A DNA stretch of 64,000 nucleotides from positions 62,001 through 126,000 of the forward strand of contig JAKSYS010000002.1 in assembly GCA_022925895.1 (NCBI GenBank), read 5' to 3'. Source of the DNA: Fragilaria crotonensis. Lineage: Eukaryota; Bacillariophyta; Fragilariophyceae; Fragilariales; Fragilariaceae. The translations under genes and the position numbers were made by a program. Each line of letters begins with the position of its first letter. Position 1 is the stretch's first letter. Below are positions 20,750-30,836 of this stretch, in pieces. Under the pieces are notes generated by a model that saw nothing but the letters and a program-made list of their open reading frames with translations, did no database searches and had not been told where the DNA came from.

Positions 20750-21666
20750 TTTTCCGCGAGCACTGGCATTGCAGTCGGGAAAAAGTGAGCTGGGTTCCAG
20801 GCGATAGCACAACAGTTGACAATTAATTGCACTTACGACATGATTGCTGATTGTCGCTAGAGCAAGCGCTTTCGATAGAGTGAAAGGGAAAACTTTGAGT
20901 ATCCGACTTGAAAAGAGGACGGCGTGAGGTCGTCTGGGGCAACAGAGATCATACACCAACACCGACGAGGAGTATGCTGTCGTAGCTCAATGGCAAATCG
21001 GACCTGGATAGTCGTCGGCTCGACATGAGGATTCCATCCAGATAGGATTACAGCGTTGCCGCACAGAATCTGAAGGCTGGAGAAACGAACGATTGGGAAG
21101 GTCACGTTGAAATAGCTCGAACCTTGCTTGCTTTCAGGCATATGCATAGGACCCGTCTACCGGTACTTGTAGTGTGTAGGCAATTAGCAATGCTTCCCAA
21201 TTCCCTATCCCCGACATTTGTCGAGAAATAATACTGGGTAATGTAGAGTACTGGAGTACAAGATACTACAGTACTACAATCCTACAACCTTGCATCTGGT
21301 ACAATACTCCAGTACTTGTACGCTCCTACTGAGTTGCTTGCACCCCTTGCACATAATGCTCCAAACTCCGGACCGACGACCGACTCGAATCTACCGCCGA
21401 CCGCCGGTCGCCGGTGGAGTCTGGAGTGTGCAGTGGTACTGGTACTCGTACGGTAGGTTGAGTGTAGGTTGGAAAGGCTAAGTCATATTACCCTCGTACT
21501 ACTATACCTTGAGCAACTCGACGCGTTGTGCATCATAATACGGCATATAGGGTACAGTAAAATAGTTCATCAAACATGAAACATGAACGACAGTGCTTGA
21601 AATGACGAATGACTGCGATAGCTCACAGATCAGGCAAAAGTTAAATAATGATATATTATCAGCTTA
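20750..21666. other. Intergenic region between SPT5 and the YCII-domain gene
   Basis: No gene is supported. It should include the SPT5 promoter. From about 21140 to 21320 the sequence is made of GTAC-containing words. The open frame that runs upstream of the SPT5 start codon has no conserved features. Confidence 0.5.
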
Positions 21667-22041
21667 TCAAGTTTCTTTCTGCAGAACGATGTTCCATTCT
21701 TCAATGGTGTGACCTGTTACGACTCCACCTGAAACATACGGATCTTTTGAGACGTACTCCAAGGCCGCAGCGGCATCCGTAAAGATGAAGAGGGCTCCTT
21801 TCGGAACCTCCATGCCTACTTCTCCTGTTGGACCCCCGCTGATACACCTTCCAGCAGCAATCATTTCCTTCGCCAACGCAAGGTGACCTTCTCGGTAGGG
21901 GCCACGCTTTTCCAAGACATCAGGAACGTACTCGTATCGCAAAAGATACTGAGTTGCTGGAAGGGTGGTTGTCGAAGAGAATTGACGAGGAGCAGTAGAA
22001 GCCATGAATGCCAGTACGGAGGTGCGACTGAGAGACCACAT
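21667..22041 (-). CDS. YCII-domain protein, probably mitochondrial (124 aa)
   Basis: Single exon. The first about 30 residues are Ser/Thr/Arg-rich without acids (MWSLSRTSVLAFMASTAPRQ), as in a mitochondrial presequence. The rest is a YCII fold: YLLRYEYVPDVLEKRGPYREGHLALA, GGPTGEV, GALFIFTDAAAALEYV, DPYVSGGVV and IEEWNIVL. YCII proteins are small ferredoxin-like-fold proteins with a conserved His-Asp pair. Here the candidates are the His of EGHLALA and the Asp of DPYV. The reaction is not established for this family. Confidence 0.8.
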   Translation of the reverse strand: MWSLSRTSVLAFMASTAPRQFSSTTTLPATQYLLRYEYVPDVLEKRGPYREGHLALAKEMIAAGRCISGGPTGEVGMEVPKGALFIFTDAAAALEYVSKDPYVSGGVVTGHTIEEWNIVLQKET

Positions 22042-22513
22042 CTAACAATTCCACAGCAACGACGGTGTGGATTGCGAAACTGAACCTTCACTCCCGCCTC
22101 CCGTCTCGCGCTCCCTCCGACAACGGAGTGCTGTATCGAAATGATGCGAGATGCGAGCAGATGCGAGCAGTGCAAGTATCACGTACGGTAGTTCTACTAT
22201 AGGTAATACCGTGAGTACTAATACCAGGTAACAGTACTACAAGTACCGTAGTAGTAGGATGCGAGCTCACTGTTGCCGACTCCGGCATGTCTGGATTCTG
22301 GAGGCTATGATCTTCTGGTATGATACACTCACTATGAACTATGATAATATGATCTATGATGGTATGATGATACATACGAGCTCAGGAAAGTCTTGTCCCT
22401 GCACTACGTATGCTTTTAAATGGTCAACCGAGTTTCAAGTAAAGCTATCAGGATATAAACAAAGCTGATGTCCAAAGTTCGACTTTGAAGCAACCTTAGT
22501 CACGCGAAGATTG

Positions 22514-22702
22514 TTAGGTTTTGAATTGGAACCACATCATGTGGCCGGCGCCCATCAAAATCATAGGTTCGGTCGTGTCATCACCCCAAAACTGAAGATC
22601 ATTCTGTGTGCACCAAAAAGGCAAGAACGAGTTCCCTGTTAGGCCGACGAGCATGAGAGCATAGAGCTCCTTAAAAGGAAGAATACCACTGACTACTAAC
22701 AC
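22514..22702 (-). pseudogene. Possible gene fragment or last exon (unrecognised)
   Basis: A 62-codon open stretch of good protein-like composition (GLTGNSFLPFWCTQNDL, GAGHMMWFQFKT) with no ATG at its start. It is unlike the surrounding GTAC-rich DNA and reads like a conserved C-terminus. It could be the last exon of a gene with upstream exons lost, or a relic. No family was recognised. Confidence 0.3.
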
Positions 22703-23433
22703 TCAATGTGCCAAACAACATACGACATACGACATTCGACGCCATGCAATTTTTTCGACTCTTTTGGACTTTTGGACGTGAAGTTGTAGTGTACGACTAC
22801 GTAGTACCGGTACCAGTGTGCTCAGATTGTACTTTACGGTACGAATGTTGTAGTAAATGTACGAGGTCCAACGTACTGGAGTACTAGTAGTACCAGGTAT
22901 ACTCCAAGACTCCAAATCTCCAAGTACTCGGAGCTCGGACTACACTTCTACTGTAGTAGAGCAACTACCGGTAGCTACTAACCATCTAACCATGCATAGC
23001 ACATATGTACATGCGACCTTGCACTGAAGTACTCGCTACTAGCTAGTAGTATGTAGCATATACTATATAGTAGTAGTACTGAGCTACACTTCTGCGCTTA
23101 ATGCATACTGTGTATTGGTAAAATGTACGACCCCAGTCAGTGTACTCCGAGTACTGCAGCGCGCAATTTCTACAGTACTAGTAGTACTGCACTTCTACCA
23201 GGTGCAGAGAAAACCTTTTGTGCCAGTTCCGGCTTTCGGTGCGACGTTTCAAAGTTGGCGCGCTACAGTACAGAAACATTGTCACATGTATCCAACAATC
23301 CCAACTCCCATTATTTCTCGTTGATGACCTCTGTCAAGCGTCAGAAGGCCGAGAACCTCTCAACCTCTCTTGTCATATCGTCTCGCCCTTGATTTCATCT
23401 ATCACGCTAATCTCATACCTCATAACTATCATC
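22703..23433. other. GTAC-rich intergenic DNA upstream of the cyclin gene
   Basis: No ORF is supported. From about 22790 to 23200 there is dense GTAC/GGTACC/AGTACT sequence. The last 230 bp before the cyclin start lose this pattern and probably form its promoter. Confidence 0.5.
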
Positions 23434-24402
23434 ATGAAGCGAACACGTCCACAAAGTGAACGCAAAATCCACGAGTAAGTTGAAAAAAAGAGGTGCGCGC
23501 CGTCTTCCACCAATACACCAGGACCTCACGATGGTCGCTTTTCTTCCTTGTCACAGTCTATCAAGAAGTCCCTCCACAGTCCTCGAAAACACCTTCTTCG
23601 AAGACACGAGTACTCCTCTTCATTACGATTATAGCGTTGATACCATTGTGGACCGTCTTGGTGTAATGTTGGCGAAACAATGCTCATATTTCGATTATTG
23701 CGCCACCACTCTCGAGGGGGCATCATCGAATTCCCACATCCTCAAATGGCGAGGACGTATGCTAGAATGGTATTTCGAGGTGATCGATCATACTGAGCAT
23801 GATCGTTCAGTCGCAGCTCTAGCCATCAACTTCCTCGATCGCTTCGCAGCCGTGAAATCCATCGACAGTGAGCTCACCCAACGAGAATACTCCCTTGCAG
23901 CAATGACTTGCCTCACACTGGCAAGCAAACTCTACCTATCGCGCCACAACTATAGCTGCCATATATCGATCAACTATGTTCTCCGTCTCGCTCATGGAAG
24001 CTATACTCAAACCGACGTGGAAGCTTCAGAACTTGACTTGTTGGCAACCTCAAGTGGATGATCCATCCACCCATTGTACCTGAATTCATCGAGTATCTTT
24101 TTCACCTCGTCCCTCGTTGGGAAAACGACCGTGCCGTTCGAATCACCGCTTTCGAACATGCTCGATATGCATCGGAATTGGCTCTCGTGTCGTGCGTTCC
24201 ACATTCTGAACCCGGACGCATGGCCTTGGCCTGTGTTCTCTCTGGATTCCAGGATATTCCGTCTACGATTCGCAATGCCTTTGTCCGCAATGTGACTCAA
24301 GCAATGAGTCTGACTCCTGAAGGTGTAGTTCGCGAACGGGAGTGTGTCGCATTCTTGATTCGGAGCGTTCAACCTCAGCCGCGAAGTTGCGAGAGCAAAT
24401 AG
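23434..24402 (+). CDS. Diatom-type cyclin (one intron, one apparent frameshift)
   Basis: Exon 1 is 23434-23474 (MKRTRPQSERKIH). The intron is 23475-23556 (82 nt, GTAAGT to CACAG). Exon 2 runs to the stop at 24402. Together about 295 residues. The cyclin N-box is clear: ILKWRGRMLEWYFEVIDH (the Met-Arg-x-x-x-x-Trp type helix), SVAALAINFLDRF and YSLAAMTCLTLASKLY. The C-terminal box starts LDLLAT and resumes in another frame as LKWMIHPPIVPEFIEYLF. The break near 24048 looks like the loss of one C from a CCC run. Cyclins activate CDKs. The short, divergent boxes fit the expanded diatom-specific cyclin group that links nutrients or light to the cell cycle, which is inferred rather than shown. Confidence 0.8.
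23475..23556 (+). other. Cyclin gene intron (82 nt)
   Basis: Consensus GTAAGT donor after CAC GA and CACAG acceptor before TCTATC. Phase 2, restoring the frame of the cyclin box (H-D-L-S-R). Confidence 0.75.
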
Positions 24403-24827
24403 AGTCATTTCCTTGTTCAGGGATCGTCTCAACTGTAGTGCATACGTTGTACATTGTTCGATGGCGTATATCGATGTTCTCAGAGTACGTTTTTATTGCG
24501 ACGTATGGTAAGGTGCTCTGTTGAAGTCCTTGCTTGAATGTGTTCAACTATACGTGTTTCAAGACTGGGATGAGTTCCGATTTCTGAAAGCACCCACTTC
24601 TAGTGTTGCAGCCAAGTCAACCAGCTATCGCATACTCGTAATACTTTATAGCTTACATATTGCACAGAATTTTCATGTATACACTGGCGAGGGGTTAACT
24701 GCGCTGTAGGCAAGTTTGGCATGCTCACCTGACGCAAAGGTAGAACTCACGACAACAAAGACCTACACAGATTAACTACAGCGCGGTATCCACATGCATG
24801 ACTCATCACCACGGGTGAATATCCTCT
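24403..24827. other. Intergenic region between the cyclin and Rag GTPase genes
   Basis: No gene is supported. The two flanking genes converge here, so the segment should hold both 3' UTRs. Confidence 0.4.
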
Positions 24828-26018
24828 TTAACGCTTCCCATTTTCAATGGGCATCACCAAGGACCGCAATGCCTTTCGTAATTGCCCGATGTTATAGTTG
24901 ATCAAGCTCTTCTTTCGAAAGTTTTCTGACCTGGTTATGCACACGAGCGCCAGCATTGTATCCACCTCTTTCAGGTACAGAGCCATTCCATTGTTCAAAT
25001 GAATCACAGACGCTGATTCTTTGTCGTATGCGGAATCAGGATCAACCATCTCATCTTCCACATCATCTGACTCTTTTGGTCCAAGACCGTAAATCCCGCT
25101 GACATCTAAAACAACATCAATCATGTCGGAACAAAGCTCGACCGACTGCATATCCACTGGGCTAGAGTCTGTCGAGATGTACAATTTACTTACAACGTCA
25201 AACAAGTATGCCTTCTCCATGGAACATGTAGACACCATCACATTCAACAAGTCCTGGAGCGTCGGCAATTGCGGGATGAGTCTCTGCACAACTCGAGATA
25301 AGGCTTCGTAAATGGAATGATCGTAAATCGACGTCAGATGATACCGAATCGACACGTCTTCTGGTCGGACCCCTGCATCTTGCAATTCGTCCGTCACCTG
25401 TGCCATAATGTCTCGCCGACAATCGTACTTGGAATCGTCACTGAGAAACAATTCTCCATCTACTTTGTTGATAAAGATCTCAATCGTAATCTTGGGATTC
25501 ACATACACGGCTCGGGTAACTGCATTCGTGAACGATTGTAGGACGTGATCGTAGGGTTCGTCTTGCGCGTCCATAACGAATATGAGTGATGTGATACCCC
25601 CAAAGACCTCGTCTTCTCCATAGTAGTCGCCAGGAAAGTCCCAAATCGTGAAGCGACAAAGAGGCGTGTGATCTACCACTGCGCGTTGGAGACTTTGGGT
25701 GGGTTCCAGTCGAAAGAGAGTTTCATGAGGTGACATCTTGGAAAAGACAACTTTCTGAATACGGTGCCAAAGATAACCAAGAATGAAATGTTGTGAGTTA
25801 CGTGGCATGCTACATTCCGTTGACGCACGAAAGTTTGTGCAAGCACCACTTACTTGAATTGACGTCTTGCCCCCACGACGAGGACCCATCAAGAGGAGAC
25901 GGGGAAGCGATGGCATTTTTGGATCAAGATCGATCGATTCAACAGCCCCTTGCAACATGTCCGAGAGAAGCGAAATCGGTTGTTCGTCAACGACATTGCT
26001 TAGTAGAGACTGTTCCAT
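24828..26018 (-). CDS. RagC/D-type small GTPase (one in-frame intron)
   Basis: Member of the Rag/Gtr family, which forms heterodimers on the lysosome or vacuole and recruits TORC1 in response to amino acids. Visible: P-loop GPRRGGKTS, then SIQKVVFSKM after splicing, a switch region with WDFPGDYY, and the NKVD specificity motif (FINKVDGE). After these comes the C-terminal roadblock-like region (FDVVSKLYISTDSSPVDMQS, ELCSDMIDVVLDVSGIYG). RagC/D proteins typically show KVVF.KMSP.ETLFLE after the P-loop, matched here by KVVFSKMSPHETLFRLE. The intron at 25755-25853 is a multiple of three and has no stop, so it is invisible as a frame break. The spliced protein is 363 residues. Confidence 0.88.
   Translation of the reverse strand: MEQSLLSNVVDEQPISLLSDMLQGAVESIDLDPKMPSLPRLLLMGPRRGGKTSIQVSGACTNFRASTECSMPRNSQHFILGYLWHRIQKVVFSKMSPHETLFRLEPTQSLQRAVVDHTPLCRFTIWDFPGDYYGEDEVFGGITSLIFVMDAQDEPYDHVLQSFTNAVTRAVYVNPKITIEIFINKVDGELFLSDDSKYDCRRDIMAQVTDELQDAGVRPEDVSIRYHLTSIYDHSIYEALSRVVQRLIPQLPTLQDLLNVMVSTCSMEKAYLFDVVSKLYISTDSSPVDMQSVELCSDMIDVVLDVSGIYGLGPKESDDVEDEMVDPDSAYDKESASVIHLNNGMALYLKEVDTMLALVCITRSENFRKKSLINYNIGQLRKALRSLVMPIENGKR
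25755..25853 (-). other. In-frame intron of the Rag GTPase gene (99 nt)
   Basis: GTAAGTGG donor and TATTCAG acceptor on the minus strand. The 33 codons it adds (starting VSGACTNF) interrupt the conserved helix after the P-loop and have no counterpart in the family. Confidence 0.85.
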
Positions 26019-26577
26019 GATGTATACACTAAATCACTTGCTTATCAATGGAAATGCAGCCAAGTAGATTTCCAGGGACAGTACCGATCGCGGTCGTCCT
26101 CAATGCTGACAAAAGAAGAGCGGTTGATTGTTTGCGAGTGTTGGCGAGTGTGTGTGCGGGAGTTGTGGACGTGTGATGATGGGCGCGACGAGGATTGATG
26201 AGAGCTGTGAGGTGTGCAGTGCATAGCCGTGCACATTTCACTGACTGTATGCACTACGTCGTATGCACTACAAGTACTCTGGACTCTGGTATGTTCATAC
26301 TCTGGAGTACATATGATATTCGACTACGACTCCATGGTATTATGGTACCGGTACTCGTATCAGTACCATGGTCACAAATTACAGATACAGTACGACTAGT
26401 ATGCATGCCCACGTACGCAGTGAATCTGAACATGAGACAGTACACAGTACAAGTACGGAGTACTCTGTACGAATTACAGATGCTGTACAGTTCCAGGTTG
26501 GGTTGCTCCTATATATGCATATATGGAATACACAGGAGTACTGTAGTAGAAGTACCTCCGACATCTACACGAACAAC
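26019..26577. other. Divergent promoter region, GTAC-rich in its right half
   Basis: Lies between the divergently transcribed Rag GTPase and PLP enzyme genes. No ORF is supported. From about 26270 to 26550 it is dense in GTAC words, and it contains the palindrome ATATATGCATATAT at about 26511-26524. Confidence 0.5.
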
Positions 26578-27879
26578 ATGGACCTTCCGACGACAAGGAT
26601 GATAGCCATCACATTCCTCGTGACATTCCATGCCGTGAAGGCACTTGCCATTGCGCCATCAATCAATCTTCAAAGCCAACATGCACATCTGTCCCCAGCT
26701 GAAGCTCTTGCACAACTGAGCGAGTCCTGTCTTGACCTTGGGATATCGAGCTTCGACGTCTACGGCGACTTCGACGTCAAGTCCTCGTATCTTCGCAAGT
26801 TCGAATCAGAAATCGCTGCTGAATTCGGTAAAGAAGATGCTGTCTTCATGCCGAGCGGGGTCATGGCGCAGTCGATTGCACTGTTGATTCACGGTGGAAC
26901 GACCTTTGGCTGCCATCATTCCAGTCACCTGCTCTTGCACGAAGCACAGGCATACCGCTACTTGATTCGCATGGAACCTCTCATCATCGATACTACACAT
27001 CGAGTTGCCGAAAATGGCTATAGTATACCAGCCATGAGTTTTGAAGATGTACGAGAAGCCTTCGAGAAGCATTTTGAAAAAGTTAATGAGGGGAGCACTA
27101 ATCCACTCTCGACGTTGATAATCGAGTTACCACATCGCGAGTTGGGTGGGAAATGTACATCTTGGGAAGATATTGTAAAGATACGAGAATTATGCGACAA
27201 TCGTGGAATTAAGCTCCACTGCGACGGTGCGCGTATCTTCGAGGCCACTTGCTACTACAACACTACCTTGAGTGAGATTGCCTCCGTTTTCGATTCCGTC
27301 TACATCTCATTCTATAAGGGACTGGGAGGCATATCTGGTGCCATGCTCTTAGGCGATACTGAGTTTTGTGAGAAAGCACGAACATGGTTGCGAAGGTTTG
27401 GTGGGAACCTCTACACCTTGTTGCCCTATGCTGCCTCTGGGTGGGCAGGATATCGACGTCATTGGCTGGATGTGGAAAATAACATGAGTTTTCAAGAGAA
27501 GCATCGAAAGATCCTCCGGCTGGTGGCACAGATAGGTGTGGATGATGTAGTGTCCTTTGACCCGGAGATCCCTGAAGTGAATATGGTCCACGGCTATTTT
27601 CGACACAGTGTTGACTGCATCAACGCTGCCATTGATCGAGTGGAGCAAGAGATCGGGCTCTGTGTGCTGAAACGCGTGTCAAAGGTCGAGAAAACGGACC
27701 ACGCCTACAGCAATGGATACAGAACCAGGTTCGAATGGACCGTTGGTGCTGCCAACGGGAAAATATCAGACTCCGACTTCCTCCGAGCGTGGAAAGCCTT
27801 GGCCTCGGAATTGACAGACTCATATTCATCAAGATACATCGGCATTCAGCTTACCATTCCCCACTCCGATGCTTCCTGA
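26578..27879 (+). CDS. Threonine aldolase-like PLP enzyme with signal sequence (433 aa)
   Basis: Beta-eliminating lyase/threonine aldolase fold (fold-type I, PLP-dependent). Such enzymes cleave L-threonine or L-allo-threonine to glycine and acetaldehyde, or related beta-hydroxy amino acids. Seen: FESEIAAEFGKEDAVFMPSG (start of the cofactor domain), ELPHRELGGKCTSWEDI, GIKLHCDGARIFEA (the Asp that pairs with the pyridine nitrogen) and SFYKGLGGISGAML, whose Lys should form the Schiff base. The chosen ATG gives a hydrophobic leader (MDLPTTRMIAITFLVTFHAV), so the enzyme may enter the secretory pathway or an organelle. The open frame extends upstream into GTAC-rich DNA, but those codons look non-coding. 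Substrate specificity cannot be read from sequence. Confidence 0.85.
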   Translation: MDLPTTRMIAITFLVTFHAVKALAIAPSINLQSQHAHLSPAEALAQLSESCLDLGISSFDVYGDFDVKSSYLRKFESEIAAEFGKEDAVFMPSGVMAQSIALLIHGGTTFGCHHSSHLLLHEAQAYRYLIRMEPLIIDTTHRVAENGYSIPAMSFEDVREAFEKHFEKVNEGSTNPLSTLIIELPHRELGGKCTSWEDIVKIRELCDNRGIKLHCDGARIFEATCYYNTTLSEIASVFDSVYISFYKGLGGISGAMLLGDTEFCEKARTWLRRFGGNLYTLLPYAASGWAGYRRHWLDVENNMSFQEKHRKILRLVAQIGVDDVVSFDPEIPEVNMVHGYFRHSVDCINAAIDRVEQEIGLCVLKRVSKVEKTDHAYSNGYRTRFEWTVGAANGKISDSDFLRAWKALASELTDSYSSRYIGIQLTIPHSDAS

Positions 27880-29047
27880 AGGACCTGAAGGACAGCCAGT
27901 GGTTCTACGCTATTAGCGTCATTAATCTCCGATTGCTCTAGTAGCTCTACTCCAGACCATTGTGGCCATGGTTTTCTGAAGAATTGGAGAACTACCAGGA
28001 AAGCCAGTACTTGGAGCTAGTAGGGAAGGTACAGGTACACGTAGTTTTAAGTTTTAAGGAGTACTGCAGTACCAGAAATACTACTACCTGGTACCATGAA
28101 TTAGCCATTAGTATGCATGCTGTGGGAGACTCTTGGGATCCTCTCCGTATGTTACTGTCGTACTGGAGTACTGTATCACCGTAGGAAGTACATGCAGGCC
28201 TCAGTACTGTGACGTCATAACTGACGTCATTTCACTGCATCCTAATGGAATCCGTACTCCAGACTCCAGATTCCAGAGAGTACCTGGTACCTGGTAGCTA
28301 TGATAGCTACTGTACCGGTAGAGTACTTCCAGAAACGGTGAGGGTTGTATCATATATTGTTGTATGCATATTGCGTACTAGTACGACGTATACAGCACCT
28401 CGTACGTTGTATGTTTCAGGCATACAGAAAACATCTCCACACTGTCGACAGTCAACGGTCGACAGCTGGATACTGGAGACTGGAGAACTACGAGTACCGT
28501 AGTACCGGAAAATGCTGAGTTGGGAACAATCGCAGAGGATATTCTATATTTAGAGCGAGCTATAAAGGAATATCGAACGGTTGGCCATGTCAACAGTGAA
28601 GTGTCATCATGAGGTTCTCATGCCGACAGGTGGTGTGGATAGAGAACGTTCGTTGAGAGATCAGAACACCTCATAAAATGCGTCGAATCACCTTTATGGA
28701 AACCATCATCACAGACCCGACATCTGTCAGAATCTTAATGTCCAGCACAGATTCTGCTCTCGACCGTACTGTATGTATGCATACACCTGAGAATGGATAA
28801 CATTGCATAAATAGAGTTAATATTTGTCTCTCGAATAACAGGCGCGTAGAGGTCTATTTTTGAGCATCGCATCTTTTGGCGCTGGGCGGAAGTCTCGTAA
28901 AGTTGATGATACGAACACAGCCATTCGTTTCGTTGCTGACACCCGAATCTTTACGGGGTTGCTGTTGATGCACTTGTTGCGCGCAATGACTGATCCGTTC
29001 ATTAGCACACACATCTGCATTGTCACGAGGATAATATTGGTTTGATC
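27880..29047. other. Intergenic region, GTAC-rich between about 28030 and 28500
   Basis: No conserved ORF or RNA gene is seen in 1.1 kb. It contains several nested palindromes such as ACCTGGTACCTGGT and a run of ACTCCAGA repeats near 28255-28275. The last 200 bp lack this bias and may be the promoter of the TPR gene. Confidence 0.5.
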
Positions 29048-30212
29048 ATGTTTCTTTGTGGAGCTTCGAACGACGATGTCGATGTTGATGAAATGGACGA
29101 CACCCTGCTAGAGCCCCTGCTGCCATCATCACCACACAAGAAACCTAAGCTCTCTTACTGGGACATGTATCATGCGCTGAGCTCAGATGAATCCATGTTC
29201 TTTCCGATCGAGCTTTGCTCCTGCGTTCGAATCGTTACGATTATCAACTTCTTTCTCTTCATCTTCGTCGCCTTGTCGAAACCGTTTGTCTGGGAGTAAG
29301 TTGGAAAGAATGGACCATGTTTTTGGAGCTACTGACACCAAGACTGACTGCTTCATTGCTTGCTTGTCAAGATCACGAACGAATGGACTGTTGGAGATAG
29401 CATTTGTGTTACTTGTCATCTTCTCCTTCACGCCTGCACTAATGCACCTACGAATGCGCACTTTTCACCAACTGGGTGCGATCGGGCTGTTGAAGAAGGA
29501 GCATCACTGGGTCACATTGCTGAATGGACCACAGAGCTCATTCGCCGCTAACTCTCTCCTCCGGATCGCCAAGGTATATGAAATGCTGAATCAACTCGAG
29601 GAAGCCCTGACGACGCTCCAAGCGGTAACTACATTCCCTTGCGTTGCAAATCGCGGCAGAGGAGGTATCATGCTTCACCGCGCCATGGGACGAATCTTGA
29701 CGAGACTCGGTCGCTTTCCTGAGGCACTCGAAGCGTTGCAAACCGCCTTACAGTTGACCAAGCTGCAACCGGCTCATGCCATTTTGATCCAAGCCGACTT
29801 GAACGCAATTGCGGTCGTACACGAAAAGACGGGAAACCTTTCGGATGCGATTGCGACACGCCAAGAAGCGTGGCAAGTTCTAGACGACATAGGACATACA
29901 CAAGTGGTGACAGCGGCGGTGTGTCTGACGCGTATGGCATCCACATATGAAACCATGGATCAACAGGACGCGGCCTTGGAAAAGCTGGAAGGCGCCCTGG
30001 CCATTTACATTATAAACGAGGGCGAGTTTCCTAGAAGCACAATGGTGGCTCGTCTGCATAATCGGATTGGAAATCTGCAAGTCGCCATGGGTAAGTCGGG
30101 TGCTGAACATTTTCGCCAGGCGATTGAAGTTTACCGTCGTGGAGGCATGTCCGATGAAAACACGGCGTTGGCCAGTCTGCTGAGAAAAGTAGGAGCAGAT
30201 GATAATGTCTAG
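29048..30212 (+). CDS. Membrane-anchored TPR protein (362 aa, one intron)
   Basis: Exon 1 is 29048-29295. The intron is 29296-29371 (76 nt, GTAAGTTG to TCAAG). Exon 2 is 29372-30212. The splice joins KPFVWE to SRTNGLLEIAF. The N-terminal part is short and acidic (DDVDVDEMDDTLLEPLLPSSP), with two hydrophobic segments (IVTIINFFLFIFVAL and LLEIAFVLLVIFSF). About 230 residues of tetratricopeptide-like helices follow (SLLRIAKVYEMLNQLEEALTTLQ, AMGRILTRLGRFPEALEALQTAL, TYETMDQQDAALEKLEGAL). TPRs bind partner proteins, so this is probably a membrane-tethered scaffold. Many diatoms encode such proteins without known function. The stop lies four bases from the stop of a minus-strand ORF. Confidence 0.75.
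29296..29371 (+). other. TPR gene intron (76 nt)
   Basis: Donor GTAAGTTG after GTC TGG GA and acceptor TGTCAAG before ATCACG. The splice restores the frame between the two hydrophobic segments. Confidence 0.8.
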
Positions 30213-30216
30213 GCTG

Positions 30217-30588
30217 TTATTTCTTGGGTTTTTTTCGTGGTTTGAGTTGGTTCACATCCTTCGGTTTCATCGCGGAATCGAAGAATGAAAGTTTGCCATC
30301 TACATATTCTTTTTTTTTGAACGCTCTCACAGGCTGAAGAAGGGGAGGTCGAAGTGAAATTGTAAAGCGACTATTCTGTATCATACGCCGAGTACTTGTA
30401 CATAGTCGTATGGAGTAGCGGCCAGCGGCCAGTATAGTGCTCGTACGAAGATTCGATTCCGAGGTTTCAGATTCGGACGACTGTCGTCTGTCAACTGTCA
30501 ACTCTCTCGACGCAATAAAGAATCCGGCATCCGGCTCCACACACTGCAAATAACTATGTAAGAACACACCACACCCGACATCTGACAA
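30217..30588 (-). CDS. Small basic ORF converging on the TPR gene (hypothetical)
   Basis: 123 codons, or about 50 if the internal Met (MIQNSRFTISLRPP) is used. The C-terminus is strongly basic (FKKKEYVDGKLSFFDSAMK, then KPRKKPKK). The upstream half runs into GTAC-type intergenic DNA and is less protein-like, so the short version is more credible. It resembles small mitochondrial or ribosome-associated proteins only in size and charge. No family was recognised. Confidence 0.35.
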   Translation of the reverse strand: MSDVGCGVFLHSYLQCVEPDAGFFIASRELTVDRRQSSESETSESNLRTSTILAAGRYSIRLCTSTRRMIQNSRFTISLRPPLLQPVRAFKKKEYVDGKLSFFDSAMKPKDVNQLKPRKKPKK

Positions 30589-30836
30589 CGACTATCCTAC
30601 GACATAAGTTTTACCGTAGTGCAGTGCGTCACACAAGTCACAATGTCACAATGCACCTGCACAATACATAATACTGTATGATATTTCTTAATTCATATGT
30701 AGAATAGTGCAGCTATCATCGCCTTCACAAGGGAGTGACAAAAACAAGCCGGTGTGCCGGTGCGCCGGTGCGATGCGTGCCCCAACCTAAAACACCAATT
30801 CTTTAATATTGTTCTCTCCTGACGACGGATTCGAGA

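Noticed and set aside
20431-20826. Plus-strand ORF with histidine/arginine runs
   Set aside because: Complement of the Asp/Glu-rich N-terminus of SPT5.
28817-29045. Overlapping short ORFs on both strands upstream of the TPR gene
   Set aside because: No ATG-initiated frame with conserved features. Better seen as promoter or 5' UTR.
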